A stretch of 64,000 bases of DNA. It comes from Brenneria bubanii (GTDB lineage Bacteria; Pseudomonadota; Gammaproteobacteria; Enterobacterales; Enterobacteriaceae). The translations under genes and the position numbers were made by a program. The DNA is taken from positions 147,419-211,418 of the forward strand of contig NZ_JAKMAJ010000009.1 in assembly GCF_022378355.1 (NCBI RefSeq). Reading direction: 5' to 3'. The notes below the pieces were generated by a model, which ran no database searches, was not told the origin of the DNA, and saw nothing but the letters and a program-made list of their open reading frames with translations. Of this stretch, positions 1-8,970 are shown piece after piece (the stretch's first letter is position 1; each line of letters starts with the position of its first letter).

Positions 1-955
1 CCACAAGCTGCGTGACCCGATTAAGCGTGGCGTACGACATGCTGCGATGACCGTCATAACGTGAAGGCAGCACGAACCTTGAGCCGGAGGCACAGGTATG
101 CAGCGCCACAAAAATATCCAGCATTTGTCGGGACAAATAAACGACGTGTGGGTTTCGTCGCTTCATCCGTTCTTTAGGAATGGTCCAGGTAGCGTTCTCG
201 AAATCGATTTCATTCCAGGTGGCCTCCACCAGCTCGCTTTTACGCACCAGGGTCAACAGAACCAGACGTAAGGCCAGACGGATGGTCGGGTAAGAAGCCA
301 CAGACTCGAGTTGATGGAACGCCAAGCGGATCTCGGTTGGCGAGAGCGCCCTTTCCTTCGGCGCGAAAGTGGCAATCGAGGCGGCTTTGACCTCATCGGC
401 CGGGTTAGTGACTTTCTCCCCATGCAAAATGGCAAAACCATAAATCTGTTTAACGATATCGCGGATATGCACTGCCGTCGCCGGGGCGCCACGCGCCTTA
501 ACCTTGTTGCACAAGGCACGTAAATCATCTGAGCTGATTTCGGTGAGTAGCCGGTTACGGTAAACCGGCAGGATATCGCGCTCCATGATGCTTTTGCGCA
601 TAGCGCGGGTGCTGTCGGCCATGCGCGCGTCCACCAGCCAGCGGGCCGCCATATCATCAAAATGTTTAGCCGCGGTCAAACGGCGTTTCTCACGCTGTTT
701 TTCATGTGCCGGGGAACGCCCTTCGCTAATTGCACGCTTGGCATCCAGCAGCTTTTCGCGGGCCAGCGCCAAAGAAATACCGGCAGGGCCGTAGCGGCCA
801 ATAGTGAGGGTTTCGCGCCGTCCGTTAAGACGGTAATCGTAGCGGAAGGTGACGGTACCGGCGACGGATACCATGACATACATGCCGTCCCGGTCAGAAA
901 CCTTGTACGGTCTGGCTTTGGGCTTGAGATTGCGTAGTGCGGTGTCGGTGAGCAT
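1..955 (-). CDS. P4-type tyrosine integrase, C-terminus beyond window
   Basis: Reading the minus strand from the ATG at 955-953 gives 318 uninterrupted codons to the window edge. The start MLTDTALRNLKPKARPYK is the N-terminal arm-type DNA-binding domain (DUF4102-like) of P4-family integrases, followed by a core-binding helical domain and the start of the catalytic domain. The box-I arginine is seen in LVRKSEL at about residue 238. The HxxR and tyrosine motifs should lie in the missing 75-100 residues. AGGAGGAAA precedes the start at a good distance. It begins about 300 bp from the 3' end of guaA and is transcribed away from it, as expected of an island integrase beside its attachment site. 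By family it performs site-specific recombination of a genomic island that would extend to the left. Activity cannot be judged from a partial gene. Confidence 0.9.
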   Translation of the reverse strand, partial: MLTDTALRNLKPKARPYKVSDRDGMYVMVSVAGTVTFRYDYRLNGRRETLTIGRYGPAGISLALAREKLLDAKRAISEGRSPAHEKQREKRRLTAAKHFDDMAARWLVDARMADSTRAMRKSIMERDILPVYRNRLLTEISSDDLRALCNKVKARGAPATAVHIRDIVKQIYGFAILHGEKVTNPADEVKAASIATFAPKERALSPTEIRLAFHQLESVASYPTIRLALRLVLLTLVRKSELVEATWNEIDFENATWTIPKERMKRRNPHVVYLSRQMLDIFVALHTCASGSRFVLPSRYDGHRSMSYATLNRVTQLV

Positions 956-1254
956 CGCGCTTTCCTCCTGTTCAATGGCGGTTTTTACCGTCAGGGGTCA
1001 GGAAGTCTGAAGATGCCCCGAAAGCCGCGTCACGTCTAGCTTTTGGCGGGGATTTTTACCGTCATGACCGAAAAAGAATCAATCATCAACGGGAAGGTCA
1101 TAATCCGGGTCTCTCGATTTACCGTCGCGACTACCGCCAGCCTGTTCTGCTGGCCGGCGATAGTCACCGATAGTCGCCAGAACCTATTTAACTATAAATC
1201 AAACTGTTATGGCGATTTTTCGCTAGTTGGCGATAGTTCCTGAAAAACCTCGGA
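956..1254. other. Integrase-guaA gap, likely attachment region
   Basis: This 299-bp gap has no convincing gene. It carries repeated short motifs: TTTACCGTC in direct orientation at 984-992, 1055-1063 and 1118-1126, and GGCGATAGT at 1156-1164 and 1229-1237 with a near copy (ACCGATAGT) at 1166-1174. Regularly spaced repeats between an integrase start and its target gene are typical of arm-type integrase or excisionase sites. The core site is probably the end of guaA itself, but the second copy needed to prove it lies outside the window. Confidence 0.45.
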
Positions 1255-2832
1255 TCACTCCCACTCGATCGTCGCCGGCGGCTTGCCGGAGACGTCGTAA
1301 ACCACGCGGGAGATGCCGTCTACTTCGTTGATGATGCGGTTGGAAACACGGCCGAGGAAATCATACGGCAGGTGCGCCCAGTGCGCGGTCATAAAGTCGA
1401 TGGTTTCCACCGCACGCAGTGAAACTACCCAATCATATTTACGACCATCGCCCATCACGCCAACGGAACGCACCGGCAGGAAGACGGTAAACGCCTGGCT
1501 AACCTTGTTGTACAAATCAGCCTTGTGCAGCTCTTCAATGAAGATGGCATCGGCGCGGCGCAGCAGATCGCAGTACTCTTTCTTCACTTCGCCCAGCACG
1601 CGCACGCCCAAACCAGGGCCCGGGAACGGATGGCGATAAAGCATATTGTACGGCAGCCCCAGCTCCAGCCCGATTTTACGCACTTCATCTTTAAACAGCT
1701 CTTTTAACGGTTCGACCAGACCCAGCTTCATCTCTTTCGGCAGGCCACCGACATTATGATGCGATTTGATCACGTGCGCTTTACCGGTCGCGGAAGCCGC
1801 AGACTCGATCACGTCAGGATAGATAGTGCCCTGAGCCAGCCATTTCACTTCATCCTGCTTGCAGGCTTCTTCGTCGAAGACTTCAACAAAAACACGGCCG
1901 ATGGTCTTACGTTTCACTTCCGGATCGTCAATACCGGCCAGCGCCGACAGGAAACGATCTTCCGCCGGAACATGTACGATATTCAGACCGAACTGATCGC
2001 CGAACATTTCCAGCACCTGGTCGGCTTCGTTCAAACGCAAGAGTCCGTTATCCACGAATACGCAAGTCAGGCGTTTACCAATGGCGCGGTGCAACAGCAT
2101 AGCGGTAACGGAGGAATCAACGCCGCCGGAAAGACCAAGGATCACATGATCGTTGCCGACCTGCTGGCGAATACGGGCAACCGCGTCGTCAATAATCTTG
2201 GCCGGCGTCCATAAAGCTTCACAGCGGCAGATATCACGGACAAAACGCTCGAGCAGTTGCTGCCCCTGGCGGGTATGCGTGACTTCGGGGTGAAACTGTA
2301 CGCCGTAAAAACGTTTTTCTTCGTTGGCCATAATGGCAAACGGGCAGGTATCGGTACTGGCGACCGTCACAAAATCAGCGGGGATCGCCGTTACTTTATC
2401 GCCATGGCTCATCCAGACATCCAGCAACGGCGCGCCGGCGGCGCTCAATGCGTCCTGAATATCGCCCACCAGTTGGCTGTCAGTTTTAATTTCAACCTGC
2501 GCATAGCCGAATTCACGCTCACTGGAGCCTTCAACGTGGCCGCCCAGTTGCATCGCCATCGTCTGCATGCCGTAGCAGATACCCAACACCGGTACGCCGG
2601 CCTGGAATACGTACTCTGGCGCCCGCGGGCTGTTGAACTCGGTGGTGCTTTCCGGGCCGCCGGAAAGAATAATCCCATTGGGATTGAATTCACGGATCTG
2701 CGCTTCTGTGACATCCCATGCCCAGAGTTCACAATAAACACCCAGTTCACGAATACGTCGTGCAACCAGCTGCGTGTATTGCGAGCCGAAATCCAAGATA
2801 AGAATGCGGTGTTGATGAATGTTTTCTGTCAT
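1255..2832 (-). CDS. guaA: GMP synthase (glutamine-hydrolysing)
   Basis: Converts XMP to GMP with glutamine and ATP, the last step of guanine nucleotide synthesis in the cytosol. The N-terminal class I amidotransferase half shows the nucleophile motif GICYGMQ and the FHPEVTH histidine/glutamate. The synthetase half has the PP-loop SGGVDSS, and the C-terminal dimerisation domain ends in ATIEWE. The chosen start [17 protein letters not shown] gives 525 residues, the E. coli length; an in-frame codon 14 residues upstream exists but adds non-homologous sequence. It follows guaB on the same strand in the usual guaBA order, with a 159-bp gap that holds a small palindromic repeat. Its 3' end adjoins a P4-type integrase, and this gene end is a known island integration site. 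Confidence 0.97.
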   Translation of the reverse strand: MTENIHQHRILILDFGSQYTQLVARRIRELGVYCELWAWDVTEAQIREFNPNGIILSGGPESTTEFNSPRAPEYVFQAGVPVLGICYGMQTMAMQLGGHVEGSSEREFGYAQVEIKTDSQLVGDIQDALSAAGAPLLDVWMSHGDKVTAIPADFVTVASTDTCPFAIMANEEKRFYGVQFHPEVTHTRQGQQLLERFVRDICRCEALWTPAKIIDDAVARIRQQVGNDHVILGLSGGVDSSVTAMLLHRAIGKRLTCVFVDNGLLRLNEADQVLEMFGDQFGLNIVHVPAEDRFLSALAGIDDPEVKRKTIGRVFVEVFDEEACKQDEVKWLAQGTIYPDVIESAASATGKAHVIKSHHNVGGLPKEMKLGLVEPLKELFKDEVRKIGLELGLPYNMLYRHPFPGPGLGVRVLGEVKKEYCDLLRRADAIFIEELHKADLYNKVSQAFTVFLPVRSVGVMGDGRKYDWVVSLRAVETIDFMTAHWAHLPYDFLGRVSNRIINEVDGISRVVYDVSGKPPATIEWE

Positions 2833-2855
2833 GGGAAACGTATTCCAAATACGAA

Positions 2856-2922
2856 TATACCCCTCAAATCTCAAGCTGCCGAAGCGGCCAGGCGCTTATC
2901 ATCTTGAAATCCATTGGGTATA
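2856..2922. repeat. Palindromic dispersed repeat, family A copy 1
   Basis: A 67-bp element with terminal inverted repeats (TATACCC at the left, GGGTATA at the right) and imperfectly complementary inner arms (CTCAAATCTCAAG against CTTGAAATCCATT). It lies in the guaB-guaA gap, inside an operon. Related sequence is seen at 10599-10741 and 29390-29438, which share the CTTGAAA and CTCGAAATC type arms. It looks like a non-coding MITE-like unit; a folded transcript could affect guaB/guaA expression ratio, which is inference. Confidence 0.6.
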
Positions 2923-2991
2923 AAAGCTAAAAAGTAATTAAACCCGGTGAATATTACCGGGTTTAACGAATTAAATCAGCCTGTAATCACC

Positions 2992-4458
2992 TTATGAACC
3001 CATACGGTAATTCGGTGACTCCTTGGTAATGGTAACGTCGTGAACATGGCTTTCCTGAATACCGGCGCCGCTGATGCGAACGAATTCGGCCTGAGTACGC
3101 AGCGCATCAATGGTGCCGCAGCCGGTCAGCCCCATACAGGAACGCAGGCCGCCCATCTGCTGATGGACGATCTCTTTCAGACGCCCTTTATATGCCACGC
3201 GGCCTTCGATACCTTCCGGCACCAGTTTGTCCGCCGCGTTATCGCTTTGGAAGTAACGGTCGGAAGATCCTTTGGACATTGCGCCCAGTGACCCCATACC
3301 ACGATAGGATTTGAAAGAACGCCCCTGATACAGTTCGATCTCGCCGGGAGATTCTTCCGTACCCGCCAGCATGGAGCCGACCATCACGCAGGCTGCGCCC
3401 GCGGCGATGGCTTTCGCAATATCGCCGGAGAAACGAATCCCGCCGTCGGCAATAACCGGAATGCCGGTGCCTTCCAACGCGTCGACCGCATCGGAAATTG
3501 CGGTGATCTGCGGTACGCCCACGCCGGTGACGATACGCGTCGTACAAATGGAGCCAGGACCGATACCCACTTTAACCGCGCTGACGCCGGCTTCCGCCAA
3601 TGCTTTCGCACCGGCGCGGGTTGCCACGTTGCCGCCGATAATCGGCAGATCGGGATACTTGGCGCGCGCCTCACGGATACGCTGCAACACGCCTTCCGAA
3701 TGGCCGTGAGAAGAGTCAATCAACAGCACGTCGACCCCTGCCGCGACCAGCGCATCGATACGCGCTTCGTTGCCCTCACCGGCGCCAACGGCCGCACCAA
3801 CCCGCAGACGTCCGTGTTCGTCTTTACAGGCGTTGGGTTTACGTTCGGCTTTCTGGAAGTCTTTTACGGTAATCATGCCTAGCAGATGGAATTCATCATC
3901 CACCACCAGCGCTTTCTCAACGCGTTTTTCATGCATTCTGTGCAGCACGACTTCGCGGGCTTCGTCGGCCTTTACGGTAACCAGACGTTCTTTCGGCGTC
4001 ATCACCGCGCTGACCGGCAGCTCCAGGTCGGTGACGAAACGCACGTCACGACCGGTAATGATACCAACCAGTTCATTACCTTCGGCAACCACCGGATAAC
4101 CGGCAAATCCGTTGCGTTCGGTCAGTTCTTTTACCTGACGCAGTGTCGTGGTCGGACTCACGGTTTGCGGATCAACCACTACGCCGCTTTCATGTCTTTT
4201 TACGCGGCTGACTTCTTCAGCCTGACGCTCAATAGGCATATTTTTGTGAATAAAGCCAAGACCGCCTTCCTGCGCCAGCGCAATCGCCAAATTGGATTCC
4301 GTTACGGTATCCATCGCAGCAGATAACATAGGAATATTCAGGCGAATGGTTTTCGTCAGTTGGGTGGTTAAATCAGCCGTATTCGGCAGGACGGTAGAAT
4401 GAGCGGGAACCAGGAGGACGTCGTCAAACGTCAATGCTTCTTTTGCGATACGTAACAT
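2992..4458 (-). CDS. guaB: IMP dehydrogenase
   Basis: Oxidises IMP to XMP with NAD+, the committed step to GMP. The product is 488 residues, the E. coli length, starting [25 protein letters not shown] two codons upstream is possible but less likely. The barrel is interrupted by a CBS pair at about residues 93-200. The catalytic loop GSICTTR and the phosphate-binding GGIRFSGD and [13 protein letters not shown] motifs are intact. It is the promoter-proximal gene of guaBA and is divergent from xseA. A PurR-like box overlaps its promoter. Confidence 0.98.
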   Translation of the reverse strand: MLRIAKEALTFDDVLLVPAHSTVLPNTADLTTQLTKTIRLNIPMLSAAMDTVTESNLAIALAQEGGLGFIHKNMPIERQAEEVSRVKRHESGVVVDPQTVSPTTTLRQVKELTERNGFAGYPVVAEGNELVGIITGRDVRFVTDLELPVSAVMTPKERLVTVKADEAREVVLHRMHEKRVEKALVVDDEFHLLGMITVKDFQKAERKPNACKDEHGRLRVGAAVGAGEGNEARIDALVAAGVDVLLIDSSHGHSEGVLQRIREARAKYPDLPIIGGNVATRAGAKALAEAGVSAVKVGIGPGSICTTRIVTGVGVPQITAISDAVDALEGTGIPVIADGGIRFSGDIAKAIAAGAACVMVGSMLAGTEESPGEIELYQGRSFKSYRGMGSLGAMSKGSSDRYFQSDNAADKLVPEGIEGRVAYKGRLKEIVHQQMGGLRSCMGLTGCGTIDALRTQAEFVRISGAGIQESHVHDVTITKESPNYRMGS

Positions 4459-4511
4459 GGGCAATATCTCACCAAGGTGGATGTTAAGAACAGATAAAAT
4501 ATTGCCGTGGC

Positions 4512-4540
4512 ATTATACAGAGCGTAACCGATTGTCTCCA
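4512..4540 (-). promoter_or_regulatory. guaB promoter with PurR-like box
   Basis: On the minus strand a TATAAT -10 hexamer lies at 4517-4512. Just upstream, 4535-4522 reads ACAATCGGTTACGC, which matches the core of the PurR operator consensus (CAAACGTTTGCG) at 9 of 12 positions and resembles the E. coli guaB site as I recall it. It overlaps the -10/-35 spacer, a position suited to repression. The -35 hexamer (TGGAGA at 17-bp spacing) is weak. Confidence 0.7.
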
Positions 4541-4629
4541 GTGTTTTTTGAAAAAATGCTTGATTACCTGTAGTAGGCAGGTAGTATCAGTCAATTAAGT
4601 CTCTGTTTTAAAATTTGATCTGGCTCACA

Positions 4630-6015
4630 ATGTCTCAATTCCCTTCTGCTGCGATTTTTACCGTTAGCCGCCTGAATCAGACGGTTCGGCGACTGCTGGA
4701 AATGGAAATGGGTCAGATCTGGCTTTCCGGTGAAATTTCCAACCTTTCTCAGCCATCATCCGGCCATTGGTACTTCACGCTGAAAGATGAGCGCGCGCAG
4801 GTACGTTGCGCGATGTTTCGCAACAGCAACCGGCGCGTCACCTTCCGCCCGCAAAACGGCCAGCAGGTGCTGATACGCGCCTCAATTACGCTGTATGAAC
4901 CACGCGGCGATTATCAATTGCTGGCGGAAAGTATGCAGCCCGCGGGCGACGGTCTGTTGCAACAACAGTTTGAACAATTGAAACAGCGTCTGGCCGCGGA
5001 AGGCCTTTTCGATCAGCAATTCAAGCAGGCATTGCCAACCCCCGCCAAACGGGTCGGCGTGATTACATCAGCCAGCGGCGCCGCCCTGCACGATATCTTA
5101 CAGGTGTTGCAACGGCGAGATCCTTCGTTGCCGGTAGTGGTCTATCCGACCGCGGTGCAGGGCAATGATGCGTCGTTACAGATTGTGCGCGCCATTGAAC
5201 TGGCAAACCAGCGCGACGAGTGCGATGTGCTGATTGTGGGCCGCGGCGGCGGTTCATTGGAAGACTTATGGAGTTTTAACGATGAACGGGTTGCCCGGGC
5301 GATTTTTGCCAGCCGTATTCCCGTCGTCAGCGCGGTCGGCCACGAAACCGACGTCACCATCGCCGATTTCGTCGGCGATTTGCGCGCGCCTACGCCCTCG
5401 GCCGCAGCGGAACTGGTCAGCCGTAATCAGCTTGAGCTCATCCGTCAGATAGAATCTCAGCGTCAGCGCCTGGAAATAGCGATGGATTACTACCTTGCCC
5501 AGCGCAGTGGCGAATTTACCCGTCTGCAACACCGCCTGCAGCAGCAACATCCTCAACTGCGGCTGGCGCGTCAGCAAACGCAACTGCTCAAACTGCGCCA
5601 ACGCCTGGATGAAGGGATACAGTTCCAGCTCAAACAGCTGTCGCGCCGAAGCGAGCGCTTACAACAACGTTTGATACAGCAGCAGCCACAGCCAAAAATT
5701 CATCGTGCGCAGCAGCGTTTGCAGCAGCTGCAGTATCAGATACGGCATGCCATTGAGCATCAGCTTAATCAGCGGAAGCAACGACTGGGCGCCGCCTGCT
5801 CACGCCTGGAAGGGGTCAGTCCGCTGGCGACGCTGGCGCGCGGCTATAACGTGACCACCACGCCAGATGGCCGGGTGTTAAAAAATATCGCCCAAGCCAC
5901 GCCGGGCGATACGCTGAAAACCCGCCTGCAAGACGGTTGGGTGGAAAGCCGGATCACGATGTTAATGCCAGAAAAACCCGCAGCACCAATAGTCAAACAG
6001 CGCAAAAAAATCTAG
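4630..6015 (+). CDS. xseA: Exodeoxyribonuclease VII large subunit
   Basis: Catalytic subunit of exonuclease VII, which degrades single-stranded DNA in repair. The N-terminal OB fold ([21 protein letters not shown]) is followed by the conserved nuclease core ([36 protein letters not shown]) and a long glutamine/arginine-rich coiled coil that binds XseB. The start [16 protein letters not shown] gives 461 residues against 456 in E. coli; an in-frame codon at 4615 would add five unconserved residues. It is divergent from guaB, as in E. coli. Confidence 0.96.
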   Translation: MSQFPSAAIFTVSRLNQTVRRLLEMEMGQIWLSGEISNLSQPSSGHWYFTLKDERAQVRCAMFRNSNRRVTFRPQNGQQVLIRASITLYEPRGDYQLLAESMQPAGDGLLQQQFEQLKQRLAAEGLFDQQFKQALPTPAKRVGVITSASGAALHDILQVLQRRDPSLPVVVYPTAVQGNDASLQIVRAIELANQRDECDVLIVGRGGGSLEDLWSFNDERVARAIFASRIPVVSAVGHETDVTIADFVGDLRAPTPSAAAELVSRNQLELIRQIESQRQRLEIAMDYYLAQRSGEFTRLQHRLQQQHPQLRLARQQTQLLKLRQRLDEGIQFQLKQLSRRSERLQQRLIQQQPQPKIHRAQQRLQQLQYQIRHAIEHQLNQRKQRLGAACSRLEGVSPLATLARGYNVTTTPDGRVLKNIAQATPGDTLKTRLQDGWVESRITMLMPEKPAAPIVKQRKKI

Positions 6016-6116
6016 TCATACACTGCTAAGCTATACTTACCTGTGTAAATTATTAACCGTCACACCTTTTGATCGTCTGATTTGCCGTTAGCCACCTTTT
6101 TCAAGGAGACCAAGGT

Positions 6117-7157
6117 ATGAAGTCCAGGCCGATTCACAGCGTGATCCCCCCTTATATTCTGCATCGCATTATCGCCAATGGTTCTGAAGAACAGCGGCAT
6201 TGCGCCCAGCAAACCCTGATGCACGTCCAGTCGCTGATGGTAAGCACTCACCCTAAGCCGGCGCCTCATCCCCCGGCTCCCGCCGGTCAGCCCTATCGCG
6301 AAATTTATGATGCGGAAACGCAGCCGTTGTTGCCCGGCAAACTGGTGCGCCAAGAAGGTCAGAGCCACCTCGGCGACATCGCCGCCGATGAAGCCTATGA
6401 CTATCTTGGCGTTACCTATGATTTTTTCTGGCGGATCTTCCAGCGTAACGCGCTTGATAATCAGGGCTTGACCTTGGCGGGGACCGTCCACTATGGCCAA
6501 GACTATCAAAATGCATTCTGGAATGGACAGCAGATGGTTTTTGGCGATGGCGACGGCACAATCTTCAATCGCTTCACCATCGCTATTGATATTGTGGCGC
6601 ATGAATTAACGCACGGCGTGATTGAGAGCGAGACCGAATTGATTTATTTAAGACAATCCGGCGCGCTGAGCGAGTCATTATCCGACGTTTTTGGCTCAAT
6701 GGTGAAACAGTTTCATCGTGGACAAACCGCGGAACAGGCCGACTGGATGATTGGCGAAGAGCTGTTGGCGGAAGGGATTCACGGCACCGGCCTGCGCTCA
6801 ATGTCGCAACCGGGAACCGCCTATGACGATCTGTTGCTGGGCCGGGATCCGCAACCTTCCCATATGGACGGTTATATCAATACCCGGGAAGATAACGGCG
6901 GCGTGCACCTGAATGCCGGGATTCCAAACCGCGCCTTCTATCTGGCGGCGACCGAGCTGGGAGGCTACGCCTGGGAAAAAGCAGGTAAAATATGGTATGC
7001 CGTCCTGTGTGATAAGGCGCTGCCGCCGAATGCCGATTTTGAAATATTCTCCCGCTTCACCGTCCAGCATGCGGCCGCGCTTTTTGACCAATCCGTGGCG
7101 GAAATCGTCAAGCAATCCTGGGAAAAAGTGGGCGTGGTGTCCATATTGGGCGGATAA
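6117..7157 (+). CDS. Protealysin-like M4 metalloprotease
   Basis: A 346-residue thermolysin-family (M4) neutral protease of the protealysin/Prt1 type found in Serratia and Pectobacterium. There is no signal peptide. The N-terminus carries the short protealysin-type propeptide with the IPPYIL motif at residues 9-14. Zinc ligands are His162 and His166 of HELTH and Glu186 in SESLSD; the likely catalytic histidine is H264 in GGVHLNAGIPN. AGGAGACC precedes the start. The stop overlaps the next gene by one base, so the two are almost certainly co-translated. Placed between xseA and yfgJ, it is an insertion relative to E. coli. Members of the family act on bacterial or host cytoskeletal and other proteins; the substrate here is unknown. 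Confidence 0.93.
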   Translation: MKSRPIHSVIPPYILHRIIANGSEEQRHCAQQTLMHVQSLMVSTHPKPAPHPPAPAGQPYREIYDAETQPLLPGKLVRQEGQSHLGDIAADEAYDYLGVTYDFFWRIFQRNALDNQGLTLAGTVHYGQDYQNAFWNGQQMVFGDGDGTIFNRFTIAIDIVAHELTHGVIESETELIYLRQSGALSESLSDVFGSMVKQFHRGQTAEQADWMIGEELLAEGIHGTGLRSMSQPGTAYDDLLLGRDPQPSHMDGYINTREDNGGVHLNAGIPNRAFYLAATELGGYAWEKAGKIWYAVLCDKALPPNADFEIFSRFTVQHAAALFDQSVAEIVKQSWEKVGVVSILGG

Positions 7158-7495
7158 TGAACAACCTGCCGCCGCTGACCGATGACGCCATCGTCGAACT
7201 GACGCGCGAAGGCGGTATCGCCTGGATACCCAAGCTGGCTGGGCTGCGGCGTTTTACATTGGCCAGCCTGCCGGCGCCGCTACGGGATCGTATTTGCAAC
7301 ACCGTACGCGATGCCCTGCCGCAGGCTCGCCTGCCGGGACAGCACGACGCGCCCGGGCGCGGCGATCGGTTTTATTACCGCATCCACATCTATTTTTCCC
7401 CAGCAGAGAAAACACACCAAATTGAACAAGAGTTTTTGGTGCCGGAAGATCTGGCTCCACCGGAACTCATTACCCTATGGCGCGAAGGAAAATAA
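7157..7495 (+). CDS. Emfourin-type protealysin inhibitor
   Basis: A 112-residue protein whose ATG shares a base with the protease stop codon (TAATG). Size, absence of a signal peptide and invariant position after a protealysin gene fit the emfourin family, the proteinaceous inhibitor co-transcribed with protealysin in Serratia proteamaculans. No catalytic motif is visible. It has a conserved-looking central segment (FYYRIHIYFSPAEKTHQ) and an acidic C-terminal part (EFLVPEDLAPPEL). The assignment rests on context and recalled family features rather than a computed alignment. Confidence 0.8.
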   Translation: MNNLPPLTDDAIVELTREGGIAWIPKLAGLRRFTLASLPAPLRDRICNTVRDALPQARLPGQHDAPGRGDRFYYRIHIYFSPAEKTHQIEQEFLVPEDLAPPELITLWREGK

Positions 7496-7720
7496 CCCCG
7501 TTGTTTTCTTGTCGCCTGAACGTTATCTGCCGAGCTATTGTTTATCGATTAAACGTAAAATAAAGTCATTGCCTGTTTTTTTATAAAGACTATATATTCA
7601 ATACACAGGGAGCCGCTGACTATCGCTCCCACGGCGACGTACTGTACAGAGAAAAACAGAGAATATTGCAACATCAAGCCATTATGTTTGGGGAAAAATC
7701 ACTTGAATAACCGTTGCGAT

Positions 7721-7939
7721 TCAATCGGCAGGTACAAATCCCACCCTTTTTTTCGAAATCAAACCGTGACCGTTTTGACAAAAATAATCCACCGCGCCAC
7801 AGGCTTTCAATACCTGTAAGGGCTGATGACATTCAGGGCAACGAGCCTCTCGAGCGTAACTTGCGCCACAGTTTTCACAATGAAACGCCGAATCGCTGAT
7901 ACTCAATTCATTCTCACAACGACGACAATGATAATGCAT
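7721..7939 (-). CDS. yfgJ: YfgJ-like zinc-ribbon protein
   Basis: A 72-residue protein with two zinc-ribbon cysteine clusters: CRRC paired with CENC near the N-terminus, and CPEC later paired with the C/H residues of FCQNGHGLISKKR. The stretch CHQPLQVLKACGAVDYFC is nearly identical to E. coli YfgJ. The molecular role is not established. The 225 bp between it and the emfourin gene show no further gene or clear signal. Confidence 0.9.
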   Translation of the reverse strand: MHYHCRRCENELSISDSAFHCENCGASYAREARCPECHQPLQVLKACGAVDYFCQNGHGLISKKRVGFVPAD

Positions 7940-7950
7940 TACCCCCTCCG

Positions 7951-8910
7951 CTAAATCACACCTAATGAACGTAAGAAATAGAGTCCCAGCGCAATCACAA
8001 AGAACGATCCCGCCGTGGTTAACCCAATAATATTAGCCGCCAGCGTCGGATTGCCCCCCATGGCACGGGTCATGACATAGCTGCCTGCCGCCGTGGGCGT
8101 GGCGGAAAACAGAAAAATAATACCGAGCGTAACGCCGCGAAAACCGATCAGCAATCCGCCCATCGTCAGCAACCCAGGCACGACCAATAGCTTAGCGATG
8201 GAAGACAATACGGCCACATTGGATGAACGAAACATGGTGCGCCAATCCAGACTGGCGCCGGCGCAAAGCAAAGCCAGCGGCAAAGCCAGCGACGAGATAA
8301 AGTTGCCGGTTTGATGGATAACGGCGGGCATGGATAGCTGACTCTGCGAATAAAGCACGCCAAGCAGCAAACCAAGAATCAGCGGATTAGTGATAATACT
8401 CAGCAACAGTTCACGCTTACTGATACCTCTGCCGTGCGACGCCTTGTGCAAACTGCGCGTCAGGGTAACAACCGACAGCGCGTTAAACATAATCACCGTC
8501 ACAATCAAATACAGCGAACCAACGGCGACGCCCTCCTCGCCGTAGGCGTTCATTGCAAATGCCAGCCCCATGATCCCGGTATTGGAACGAAAACCGCCCT
8601 GAACGAACACCCCGCGCTCCGTCGGTTCCTTCACCAGATAAACCGCGGCAAACTCAAGCAGCAAAAAGGTTAATAGCGTACCGATAGTCCCGTAGACCAC
8701 CAGCGGAAGCTGAGCCATAAACGAATGATGATTGGTCGCCACGCTAAAAAACAGCAGGCAGGGTAGAGATAAGTTAAAAACCAGGCGCATGGCCGAATCG
8801 CAAAACGCATCATTCAGCAGACCTATTTTTCGCATTGCCATGCCGAGCAGCAGCATCAACAGGTTTGGCATCGTAACGTTAAAGGCAAAACTCCAGGTTT
8901 CCCAGGACAT
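7951..8910 (-). CDS. AEC-family (auxin efflux carrier-like) permease
   Basis: A 319-residue integral membrane protein with about ten hydrophobic segments in the two-bundle AEC arrangement (NVTMPNLLMLLLGMAMRK at the start, GFRSNTGIMGLAFAMNAYG in the middle, FSATPTAAGSYVMTRAMGG near the end). The family moves carboxylates and related organic anions by secondary transport, and this one's substrate cannot be told. It lies 11 bp from yfgJ on the same strand and is separated from der by a double hairpin. It is an addition relative to the E. coli order. Confidence 0.85.
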   Translation of the reverse strand: MSWETWSFAFNVTMPNLLMLLLGMAMRKIGLLNDAFCDSAMRLVFNLSLPCLLFFSVATNHHSFMAQLPLVVYGTIGTLLTFLLLEFAAVYLVKEPTERGVFVQGGFRSNTGIMGLAFAMNAYGEEGVAVGSLYLIVTVIMFNALSVVTLTRSLHKASHGRGISKRELLLSIITNPLILGLLLGVLYSQSQLSMPAVIHQTGNFISSLALPLALLCAGASLDWRTMFRSSNVAVLSSIAKLLVVPGLLTMGGLLIGFRGVTLGIIFLFSATPTAAGSYVMTRAMGGNPTLAANIIGLTTAGSFFVIALGLYFLRSLGVI

Positions 8911-8918
8911 AAATTTCC

Positions 8919-8965
8919 CTAGCCATTTCGCTAGGCGGGGCGAATACGCCGTATCCGCCCCGCCT
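8919..8965 (-). terminator. Double hairpin downstream of der
   Basis: A perfect 10-bp GC-rich stem (AGGCGGGGCG with CGCCCCGCCT) spans 8933-8965, and a smaller stem (CTAGC with GCTAG) spans 8919-8934. There is no long U tract, so termination may be partial and let transcription continue into the AEC gene, whose start is 9 bp further on. Confidence 0.55.
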
Positions 8966-8970
8966 GGTGA

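Noticed and set aside
253-975. Two minus-strand frames (253-660 and 676-975) that look like separate proteins
   Set aside because: They are alternative frames of the integrase, whose own frame is open from 955 to the window edge and has clear integrase features.
7496-7720. Possible small gene or RNA between the emfourin gene and yfgJ
   Set aside because: AT-rich sequence without a convincing frame, hairpin or motif.
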